Shown one piece after another: positions 6,584 through 13,469 of a stretch of DNA of 19,026 bases. The notes beneath the pieces are model-generated. The model saw only the letters and a program-made list of their open reading frames with translations, made no database searches and was not told the DNA's origin. This DNA is from JBDREF01 sp043820045 (GTDB taxonomy: Bacteria; Planctomycetota; Phycisphaerae; Sedimentisphaerales; Anaerobacaceae), in NCBI GenBank assembly GCA_043820045.1, contig JBDREF010000439.1, forward strand, positions 1-19,026, read 5' to 3'. How positions within the stretch are numbered: the first letter of the stretch is position 1; each line of letters starts with the position of its first letter. The position numbers and the translations under genes were made by a program.

Positions 6584-7786
6584 ATGGCGACATTCGAATA
6601 TAACGCATTGACGTCGGAAGGCAGGCTGATGAAGGGCACGATTGAAGCCAGCTCACAGGATGAGGCTTCCGGGCTGCTAAAACATATGCAGCTTGCAGTC
6701 AACTCCGTCGAGAAGGCCAAGCCCAAAAAACCCAAGACGGCTATCGGCAGAAACGAGTTCGTGCTCTTCAACCAGCAGTTGGCCTCAATAACCAAAGCCG
6801 GAATTCCCCTTGAAAGAGGCCTGCGAGAGCTTGCCAACGATATCAGCTCAAAATCAATGCGAAGGCTCGTCGATGCCATTGCCGATGAGCTTGAGGCGGG
6901 CGTGAGCATCGAGCAGGCCTTTGAAAAGAGACAGAAGCATTTCCCCCCCCTGTACGGCCGGATACTGAAAGCCGGAGTTGAAACGGGCAGACTCAGCGAG
7001 ATGCTCACGAGCCTCAACAGGCATCTGGAGATGGCCACTCAGACAAGGAGAATAATCTTCGAAGCGGTGAGTTATCCCGCGGTCATCCTGACGCTCGCTT
7101 CGATCATCTTGACAGGTGTGTTCCTGTTCATCATCCCGCAGTTCGAGTCGGTGTTGACAGAAATGACCGGCGGCAGGCTGCCGGCCCTTACCCGGGCGTT
7201 CCTGGGTATGGCAAGGCACGTGGGACCATTCTGGATAAGTGTTGGCATAGTCATCGCCGGGATAATTGCCTTGTACGCGATACTCTCCGCATCTGCAGCA
7301 GGACGCGGGATCAAGGAGTCGATGCTTCTAAAGGTGCCCGTCATAGGCAACGTGTATCACAGCAGTGTGCTCAGCAGGATGGCCGAAGCGATGGCAATAA
7401 TGGTGGCGGCCGGCTGCGATATGCCGGCAGCGCTGCGGTTGAGTTCGGGCGCCACGGGCAGTGAAAAGCTTATCGCCGAAAGCGAAGCCCTCGCAGGTCA
7501 GATCGAACAGGGAGCCAATATCCTGGAGGCGGGACAACTGTGCAGGATGATGCCGAGGCTGTTCCTGTATTCCGTTCAATTGGGCACACAGCGCAACGAG
7601 CTGCAGGACAATCTCTACAGTCTCGGCGAGATGTACGCCGAGCAGGCACGATGTGGACAGGCAAGGTTGCAGGCGGTGCTGCTACCTGTTATGCTGGTCG
7701 GAGTGGGAGGTTTTATGGCGGTGACCATCCTGGCGATGTTTGCACCAATGATTCAAATCATAACAAGTCTATCTTCTTCTGCTTGA
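6584..7786 (+). CDS. gspF: GspF/PilC-type inner-membrane platform protein (first copy)
   Basis: A 400-residue polytopic platform protein that couples the cytoplasmic ATPase to pilin or pseudopilin assembly. The N-terminal cytoplasmic tail (1-45, FEYNALTSEGRLMKGTIEA) is characteristic of GspF/PilC. Two T2SSF domains follow at about 57-183 and 256-388. The first contains QLASITKAGIPLERGL, and GVETGRLSEML precedes the first membrane span. Predicted spans lie at about 157-183, 214-234 and 364-388. Length and layout are normal for the family. AAGGA sits 7 bases before the ATG. It starts 40 bases after the exported-protein gene and is followed 9 bases later by a second gspF-like gene. Confidence 0.94.
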   Translation: MATFEYNALTSEGRLMKGTIEASSQDEASGLLKHMQLAVNSVEKAKPKKPKTAIGRNEFVLFNQQLASITKAGIPLERGLRELANDISSKSMRRLVDAIADELEAGVSIEQAFEKRQKHFPPLYGRILKAGVETGRLSEMLTSLNRHLEMATQTRRIIFEAVSYPAVILTLASIILTGVFLFIIPQFESVLTEMTGGRLPALTRAFLGMARHVGPFWISVGIVIAGIIALYAILSASAAGRGIKESMLLKVPVIGNVYHSSVLSRMAEAMAIMVAAGCDMPAALRLSSGATGSEKLIAESEALAGQIEQGANILEAGQLCRMMPRLFLYSVQLGTQRNELQDNLYSLGEMYAEQARCGQARLQAVLLPVMLVGVGGFMAVTILAMFAPMIQIITSLSSSA

Positions 7787-7795
7787 GGTCGAGAT

Positions 7796-9241
7796 ATGTT
7801 CTGGATTGCAGTAGCATTACTGGTGTTGATTTTGTATTCATACCTCGGATGGAAGCTTCCGGCTATCGCCCTGGTGACTTCGCCGTTTGTCGCTGGCACG
7901 CTTCTCATTATAGGTGCCGCAGAAGATGATCCCGCCGTGATGACGCTTGCAGGGCTCATCTTCCCCGCGACGCTCATAGCCATTCTGATCTCGAAACCCG
8001 ACCGCGATTCCGAACGCTGGCCTCAAACATGTGCAAAGTGGATTCTCATAATCTTCGTATTCCTTCTCGCATTGGCAACTATGGGTGTTGTGTTTCGGCC
8101 GCTAATTATAGTTCCCATTGCATTTGTTGTGTTGTTCATTGGTTCAATCATATCCTATGCCCTTACCTCGCGGCACGCTACCGCCGCTTACGTTATCTCC
8201 ACAATCGGCGCGAGTATGAGGCAGAACCTGCCGCTTGCGATGGCGCTGGAATCTGCCGCCGGGGGGCTCGAAGACAAGCGGTCGAGAATCCTGAACGCAA
8301 TAAACAGGTGGCTGGTTCAAGGCTATTCGCTGAGCGAATCGATCAAGTTTGGGTATCCCGGGTGTCCAGGTTATGCCGTGGCGATGATAACCGCCGCCGA
8401 GAGGATCGGCCAGCTTCCGTTCGCGATAAAGGCAATCGAAACCGACATGGTAACGAAGGCCGACGAACGAAGAAAGATCAGGCCTATTCACCCAATTTAC
8501 CCGGTGATACTGATGGTCATCATATTCCTCATCTTGGCGGCGGTTATGACGTTTGTCATGCCGCAGCTTGAAAGTGCCCTACTTGAAATGACTGGCAGGG
8601 CAGCACTGCCATTTTCGACCCGGTTGCTGATGGGAATTGGGCATGAATACGGGTGGCTCATTGGATTGGGACTTGTGCTGATAGTTCTTGTGGGTGTTCC
8701 CGCCGTGATATACGCCAAGTTCCGACCACGCCGGCCGAACGAGTCTTATCTGCTGTCGCGAATCGGCGATTTCGTCAAATGGCATCTGCCTATCCTGCAC
8801 CACTTCGAGAGGAATTACTCTATGGTGCAGGTAGTCGAGCTTTTGCGGCTGTCGCTCAATGCCGGCGGCACTGTCAACGGAGCGATCGATAACGCGATTG
8901 AGCTGGATGTGAACAATTGTTTCAAAAAGCGGCTGCGACGATGGCTGAAAAAGGTGGAGCGAGGTGACAACATTGCAGCCGCAGCGAGAAAAAGTAAATT
9001 AGGCTCCCCCTTAGCGTGGGCTTTCGACGAGAAAGTAAACCCGGGCAATACCTTAGCCGTATTGGAAACACTGGAGAATTTCTACCGCTCAAGCTACAGC
9101 TACCGCGTCAACCTCGCCCGGTTCATAATGTGGCCATGCCTGACGCTTGTTATGGGAGCCATCGTCGGTTTTGTCGTGTACGCTATATTTTCTCCTCTTG
9201 TTGCGATAATAACAAGCTTAACGGGCCAGGTAATGCCATAA
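7796..9241 (+). CDS. Second GspF/PilC-like platform protein with an added N-terminal membrane domain
   Basis: A 481-residue paralogue of the preceding gene. Residues about 130-255 and 340-470 correspond to two T2SSF domains: RQNLPLAMALESAAGG, then ITAAERIGQLPFAI before a span near 232-255, and a second half with VVELLRLSLNAGGTV and a span near 445-470. Instead of the usual soluble tail, residues 1-122 are strongly hydrophobic and predict four or five membrane spans. The whole protein therefore has roughly eight spans rather than three. GAGGT lies 6 bases before the ATG, giving a clear start. Tandem, divergent platform genes suggest a heteromeric platform or a specialised anchor replacing the missing GspL/M or PilN/O. 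Family membership is sure in the core, but the role of the N-terminal domain is unknown. Confidence 0.88.
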   Translation: MFWIAVALLVLILYSYLGWKLPAIALVTSPFVAGTLLIIGAAEDDPAVMTLAGLIFPATLIAILISKPDRDSERWPQTCAKWILIIFVFLLALATMGVVFRPLIIVPIAFVVLFIGSIISYALTSRHATAAYVISTIGASMRQNLPLAMALESAAGGLEDKRSRILNAINRWLVQGYSLSESIKFGYPGCPGYAVAMITAAERIGQLPFAIKAIETDMVTKADERRKIRPIHPIYPVILMVIIFLILAAVMTFVMPQLESALLEMTGRAALPFSTRLLMGIGHEYGWLIGLGLVLIVLVGVPAVIYAKFRPRRPNESYLLSRIGDFVKWHLPILHHFERNYSMVQVVELLRLSLNAGGTVNGAIDNAIELDVNNCFKKRLRRWLKKVERGDNIAAAARKSKLGSPLAWAFDEKVNPGNTLAVLETLENFYRSSYSYRVNLARFIMWPCLTLVMGAIVGFVVYAIFSPLVAIITSLTGQVMP

Positions 9242-9263
9242 CAGACACAAATGGAGTAAATTT

Positions 9264-9665
9264 ATGTCCGGCAGAAACAGAAGATGCAAAAAATACGGCG
9301 GCTTCCTCTTCGTGGAAATAGCCACGGCGTTGGGCGTGATGGGAGTTCTCCTGACGGTCCTGGCATTATCACTGCATGGCTTTGCCCAGTTCAACCACTA
9401 CCAGTTAGTCAGACAGCGATGCATAGCGGCAGCCCAGGCCCAGATCGACAGCGTAGCGGTAACAGGTGAGCCGATTGCCGAAGAAGATTTTACCCGGCTC
9501 TGGCCAAACCTCAACGTCTCCACAAACAAATCGCCCGGCACAGGTCAGTGGCTGGGGACGGAATTGGTCAAGGTAACGGCAACCGGAAAGAGCTTCCGCA
9601 AGGAAGTCAAAATCGAGATGGCCAGATATATTTCGCAGGACGAACCCATAGCCGAAGGGAAGTGA
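9264..9665 (+). CDS. Pseudopilin-like protein with type III prepilin leader
   Basis: A 133-residue small prepilin. The basic leader ends at G13, and F14 begins a hydrophobic helix (FLFVEIATALGVMGVLL) with glutamate at +5 (E18). This is the signature for cleavage and N-methylation by a prepilin peptidase. The globular part (about 45-133) is short, with no C-terminal disulfide or calcium site obvious. GGAG lies 7 bases before the ATG. Position after the platform genes and small size suggest a minor pseudopilin (GspI/GspH-like), but the subclass cannot be fixed. It lies 22 bases after the second gspF-like gene and 5 bases before the next pseudopilin gene. Confidence 0.83.
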   Translation: MSGRNRRCKKYGGFLFVEIATALGVMGVLLTVLALSLHGFAQFNHYQLVRQRCIAAAQAQIDSVAVTGEPIAEEDFTRLWPNLNVSTNKSPGTGQWLGTELVKVTATGKSFRKEVKIEMARYISQDEPIAEGK

Positions 9666-9670
9666 TAAGA

Positions 9671-10171
9671 ATGCGCAGAGGCTTTACTTTAATCGAAATC
9701 TTGGTGATAGTGATTATCACGCCGTTCGTGTTCCTTATTTTTGATGGACTGTTCCGAACGCTTGTGAGCGATATTCCCTGGTCCTGGCGCATTGCCCAGG
9801 AGAACACAACTATGCTGAATATGCTCGATCAGTTGCAGCAGGACATTGATAAGGCAACAGCCCTGCCGGAATCGTTTGCCGGTCATACCGCCGACGATAA
9901 CCTGCTCCTGATCGAATCGGCGGACGGCGTTCTATGCTATCAACTGAAAGACGGCCAGGTTCTAAGACGCAGATTGACGAACTCCGGCGGCTCCGACACC
10001 GAAGAAGAAAGAGCCTGGTCGCTGCCACATGCGAAAATTGTATGGCACGTTTGGGCCAGAGACGGCCGGCGCTATGCCGTAGAAAGCAGAGCCCACATAG
10101 AGCGCAGCGCCCGCGGGCAATGGAAGAAGAAAATGGCACACTCGCGTTTATACTTCGCAGGCGCTTTTTGA
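9671..10171 (+). CDS. Pseudopilin-like protein, GspJ/GspH-type
   Basis: A 166-residue protein beginning MRRGFTLIEILV, the canonical prepilin cleavage site after G4 with glutamate at +5 (E9) and a hydrophobic assembly helix to about residue 27. The start at 9671 is fixed by this leader. An upstream in-frame extension would overlap the previous pseudopilin gene and bury the signal. The rest (about 40-166) predicts a mixed alpha/beta globular head with NMLDQLQQDIDKA, reminiscent of GspJ-like minor pseudopilins. It would sit at the pseudopilus tip or shaft. The gap to the previous gene is 5 bases and to the next 11 bases, so all three are cotranscribed. Confidence 0.85.
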   Translation: MRRGFTLIEILVIVIITPFVFLIFDGLFRTLVSDIPWSWRIAQENTTMLNMLDQLQQDIDKATALPESFAGHTADDNLLLIESADGVLCYQLKDGQVLRRRLTNSGGSDTEEERAWSLPHAKIVWHVWARDGRRYAVESRAHIERSARGQWKKKMAHSRLYFAGAF

Positions 10172-10182
10172 GAGGCTCCGAC

Positions 10183-10614
10183 ATGAAGAAACTCAAGACA
10201 AATGGTTTCGTCTTGCTGCTTGTCATAGTAGCTATAGCAGTAGTCGCAGTAGAGATATTCGTCCTGACTAACATCGCCGGCACCATGCAATTTCAGTCGC
10301 ATACCGTTTATCTCCAGGCATGTGAACGGAACCTGCTGGCAAGCGGGCTCTCGTGGGCGAGACAAAATATCCGAAATAGAAGTGGAGAAACCTTTGACGG
10401 GAAGATAGAATTGGATGTCGGCAAAATGAACATTCGCGGTTCGGCTTTGGACGTTACCATAAGCATGCTGTCGGACCAAGAAGCGGAAATCCGTATATCC
10501 AGCTTGTGCAGCCGCGGCAGGCAAACTCGCACAGGCAGCGGTGAATTCAGAATCGACTTAAATGATAAGCAGGAAACAACTCTTAGAGCACGCGAAAGCA
10601 CAGCAGGCAACTGA
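10183..10614 (+). CDS. Short GspK-like minor pseudopilin
   Basis: A 143-residue protein with leader MKKLKTNG and then FVLLLVIVAIAVVAVEIFVL. A prepilin-type cleavage after G8 would leave leucine, not glutamate, at +5. Loss of Glu+5 is the hallmark of GspK/PilX-type tip proteins. Canonical GspK is about 300 residues with a large helical insert, so this is a stripped-down version with only about 110 residues outside. The start at 10183 is supported by AGAGG 7 bases upstream and by the leader. Longer in-frame extensions overlap the previous gene. The last 17 codons overlap the start of the pilT-like gene in another frame. GspK-like is inferred from order (third pseudopilin) and helix features. 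Confidence 0.75.
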   Translation: MKKLKTNGFVLLLVIVAIAVVAVEIFVLTNIAGTMQFQSHTVYLQACERNLLASGLSWARQNIRNRSGETFDGKIELDVGKMNIRGSALDVTISMLSDQEAEIRISSLCSRGRQTRTGSGEFRIDLNDKQETTLRARESTAGN

Positions 10615-11590
10615 CATACATATATGTGCCGGTGCCCCAATTCTGTTCCGGGTCGGAGGCAAGCTCGTACCCATCACGAAGGAAAAGCTGACCGCCGAAC
10701 AGAGCCGGGAGATATCTTTGGGGCTCCTGACCGCCGAGCAAAAAACCAAGTTTGAAAAGAATCTCGACTACGACCTGATGCTGGCCGATGGGGCCGGAAG
10801 ATATCGCGTAAATGTCGGCTACTTTAACGGCGCGGTCGGTGCGACAATAAGAATCCTTCCTACAAGGCCCAGAACGATTGAAGAGCTGTTACTCCCCGAC
10901 ATCGTCAAGGACCTGGCGCAGAGAACAAAAGGGCTGGTGCTCATCACAGGAAGTACAAGCCAGGGCAAGACCACGACCATGGCTGCAATAATCGACGAAA
11001 TAAACACAACCTGTGAAAAGCACATCGTGACCATCGAGGACCCAATTGAGTACGTTCACACAAACAAAGCCGGCGTCGTAAGGCAAAGAGAGGTGGCAAG
11101 AGATACCCAGAGCTTTTACACCGGGCTGCGGGCAGCACTGAGGCAGGACCCTGATGTGATCGCAATCGGCGAGATGAGAGACTACGAAACCATCAAGATT
11201 GCCTTAGCCGCCGCCGAGACCGGCGTCATGGTTCTTTCCACGCTGCACGTCATATCACTCGACAAGATCATCGAAAGGCTCCTGAGCTACGCCCCCGCTA
11301 CGGATGAAGGCCAGTTAAGGTTCCTTTTGGCCGAATCCCTACAGGGAATGATTCACCAGGAGCTGATCCCTACAGTTGACGGCGGGCAAAGGGTGGCTTG
11401 TGAGATATTGGTTGTAACAAGTGCGGCCAAGAACATCATCAGGAGAAAGGGAGGTTTCTTCCTGAGGACCGTTATCGAAACAGGCAGAAAACACGGCATG
11501 GTTACGATGGCCGAATCAGTAAACGCCCTTCTCGAAGCCGGCACAATAAGCGAAGGCGTCGCCAAGAGCGTTCTGGCAAACTACGAGTAA
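10562..11590 (+). CDS. pilT: PilT-like retraction ATPase
   Basis: A 342-residue cytoplasmic ATPase of the PilT type, which depolymerises pili in type IV systems. It has the short N-terminal domain (ATDIHICAGAPILFRVGG at 16-33), Walker A GSTSQGKTT at 130-138, the Asp box TIEDPIEYVH at 157-166, Walker B DVIAIGEMRD at 198-207 and H229 of the His box. A C-terminal segment SAAKNIIRR (287-295) is equivalent to PilT's AIRNLIRE retraction motif. Oddities: Walker A lacks the usual PTGS, and the first His-box histidine is replaced by V222. No zinc cysteines are present, as expected. The start lies inside the preceding gene, a 53-base overlap in another frame, and matches where PilT proteins normally begin. 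It ends the operon, 44 bases before an ABC transporter gene. Confidence 0.92.
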   Translation: MISRKQLLEHAKAQQATDIHICAGAPILFRVGGKLVPITKEKLTAEQSREISLGLLTAEQKTKFEKNLDYDLMLADGAGRYRVNVGYFNGAVGATIRILPTRPRTIEELLLPDIVKDLAQRTKGLVLITGSTSQGKTTTMAAIIDEINTTCEKHIVTIEDPIEYVHTNKAGVVRQREVARDTQSFYTGLRAALRQDPDVIAIGEMRDYETIKIALAAAETGVMVLSTLHVISLDKIIERLLSYAPATDEGQLRFLLAESLQGMIHQELIPTVDGGQRVACEILVVTSAAKNIIRRKGGFFLRTVIETGRKHGMVTMAESVNALLEAGTISEGVAKSVLANYE

Positions 11591-11634
11591 TGAACCGCGA
11601 GGAACCGGAACAGTAATCCCGCGACAGAGTTTCC

Positions 11635-12543
11635 ATGAAGGCAATTGAGTTCGAGACATTGACGAAATGGTACGGTTCGGCCCGAGGGGTCGAGGACTTG
11701 TCTTTCGGCATCGAACAAGGCGAGATTTTCGGTTATCTTGGACCCAACGGATCGGGCAAGACAACAACCATACGTTGCCTGATGGGCCTGCTCAGACCGA
11801 CGCGAGGAGAGTGCCGGCTGTTGGGCGACCGCGTAGTGGCGGGCCGATCTACCAAGCACACCCGTATCGGCTATTTGCCCGGTGAGTTCCGCATCTGGCC
11901 CGGTCGCACGGCCCGCAAGTCGCTCAAACTGCTGGCCAGGTTAGGCAACGGCAGCGAAGTCGATAGACGGCAGGAGGAGCTGGCCGAAAGGCTCGATCTC
12001 AATCTTGACCGGCGAGTAGGCGCTCTGTCAAAGGGCAATCGCCAGAAAGTAGGCGTCATCTACGCGTTCCAGCATCAACCGGATGTGCTAATCCTGGATG
12101 AACCGACAATCGGCCTTGACCCGCTCGTGCGACAGACGGTGCTGGATCTTATCCGCGAAGCCGCCAAGTCGGGTGCGACGGTCTTGCTGTCGTCTCACGA
12201 CCTCGGCGAAGTGGCCGCAGTGTGCGAGCGCGCCGCCATCCTGCGAGAGGGACGCCTTGTCGAGTTGGCCCCCGTCTCACAAATCGTCCAGCAGGGTGAA
12301 CGGCGTCTTAAGGTCTGGTTTGTCAAAGGAACCGAGATCCCTCGCCAGCCCGCGGGTGGCATCAAGGGCGTGCGGGTGATTCAGCAGGACCAGGAATCGC
12401 TGGAGATTGCCTACCAGGGTACGGCCGAGGCAATGCTCAAATGGCTCGCCCAGTTTCCGGTAGATCGAATCGCCACGCCCGAGACGTCGCTCGAGGATGC
12501 CTTTATCCAGTATTATCGAAAGGAGGCCGGCGATGAATCCTGA
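11635..12543 (+). CDS. ABC transporter ATP-binding protein (exporter type)
   Basis: A 302-residue nucleotide-binding subunit pairing with the permease encoded next. It shows Walker A GPNGSGKTT at 36-44, signature LSKGNRQKVG at 131-140, Walker B VLILDEPT at 151-158, a D-loop LDP and H-loop H188. The Q-loop position reads YLPGE, the form commonly seen in drug/bacitracin-type ABC-2 exporters. Residues about 215-302 form a C-terminal extension typical of this class. Its stop overlaps the permease start by 11 bases, and AGGAGG for the permease lies within its last codons, so the two are coupled. It starts 44 bases after the pilT-like gene without an obvious terminator, so read-through from the pilus operon is possible. 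The substrate is unknown. Confidence 0.94.
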   Translation: MKAIEFETLTKWYGSARGVEDLSFGIEQGEIFGYLGPNGSGKTTTIRCLMGLLRPTRGECRLLGDRVVAGRSTKHTRIGYLPGEFRIWPGRTARKSLKLLARLGNGSEVDRRQEELAERLDLNLDRRVGALSKGNRQKVGVIYAFQHQPDVLILDEPTIGLDPLVRQTVLDLIREAAKSGATVLLSSHDLGEVAAVCERAAILREGRLVELAPVSQIVQQGERRLKVWFVKGTEIPRQPAGGIKGVRVIQQDQESLEIAYQGTAEAMLKWLAQFPVDRIATPETSLEDAFIQYYRKEAGDES

Positions 12544-13363
12544 CCACCGGCCTGCGTTTCCACTGCCCCTGCTGAGATTCTGGACGCTCCGAACCCTGCC
12601 GATATGGTTTCTAATGGCACTTGTAATCTTCCTTTTTCAGATAGCTATCTGCGGTATTGTGCATGACAACGAAGGCGTCAAAACATTCCTGCAATTCGTT
12701 GACATGCTCCCTTCGTTCATAAAAGCCGTCCTGGGAGGCGACGCGCTGCAGGTCGGGAATATTGTCGGCCTGATTGCGATTGGTTACAATCATCCACTGG
12801 TCCTGACCTTGTATATGCTCTTCGCCGTGGGCGTCCCCACCGGCCTGCTCGCTGGCGAGGTCCAGAGAGGGACCATGGAATTGATTCTCAGTCGCTCTGC
12901 AACAAAGACACAGGTTTATATCTGCGCCGGCCTTATCACGGTCATAGGCATGTACCTGCTGGTCCTGGTGATGTTCACGGGAACAGTTGTCGCCACGAGC
13001 GTGTATCGGTTCGACCAGGAAGTCCCTCTGTATTACTTTTTCAAGATAGCAATCGTCGGAGGAATGCTTGCCAGTGCCGTCGGAGGCATTGCACTGTTTG
13101 CGGCGGCCTGTTTCCATCGTGGAACCGCCGTCTCGCTCACTGTCGCCTATCTGGTGGTGAACTATTTCCTATCGATCATCGCCGACTGGTGGCCTCGAAT
13201 GAAATGGCTGGAGCCGGCGACCATTTTCCATTATGTCCACGGAGCGGAGATATTCACCGAATCCGCATGGCCCCTCGGCGACATGGGCGTGCTGATATCG
13301 CTCCTTATAGTTTCCACCCTGCTCGGAGGTATCATCTGGTCGCGTCGCGACCTGCCGTTGTAA
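12533..13363 (+). CDS. ABC-2 type transporter permease
   Basis: A 276-residue membrane subunit with about six predicted spans (near 20-42, 70-110, 130-155, 170-195, 200-220 and 250-270). The EVQRGTMELILSRSATKTQVY segment is the conserved cytoplasmic coupling region of ABC-2 permeases, where it contacts the ATPase. The start at 12533 is chosen for the strong AGGAGG at 12521-12526. A frame opening at 12497 would overlap the ATPase gene further. Together with the preceding ATPase it makes a two-gene exporter of unknown substrate. A 106-base gap separates it from the hydrolase gene. Confidence 0.9.
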   Translation: MNPDHRPAFPLPLLRFWTLRTLPIWFLMALVIFLFQIAICGIVHDNEGVKTFLQFVDMLPSFIKAVLGGDALQVGNIVGLIAIGYNHPLVLTLYMLFAVGVPTGLLAGEVQRGTMELILSRSATKTQVYICAGLITVIGMYLLVLVMFTGTVVATSVYRFDQEVPLYYFFKIAIVGGMLASAVGGIALFAAACFHRGTAVSLTVAYLVVNYFLSIIADWWPRMKWLEPATIFHYVHGAEIFTESAWPLGDMGVLISLLIVSTLLGGIIWSRRDLPL

Positions 13364-13469
13364 GACTGCACGAACAAAAAGAGACTGGTTCAGCCAGAAC
13401 CGACAAACTCAAACAGGGGCCTTGAGACCCGCATCTCCAGAAGATAAGCTATCGCATTTTGAGGTCGAA

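Noticed and set aside
11591..11634. Possible terminator separating the pilus operon from the ABC exporter pair
   Set aside because: No stem with T-run can be found in the 44 bases, so cotranscription cannot be excluded, but there is also no functional evidence linking the two.
13398..13412. GGTTC/GAACC stem between the ABC permease and the hydrolase
   Set aside because: Five base pairs and no T-run; not a credible terminator.
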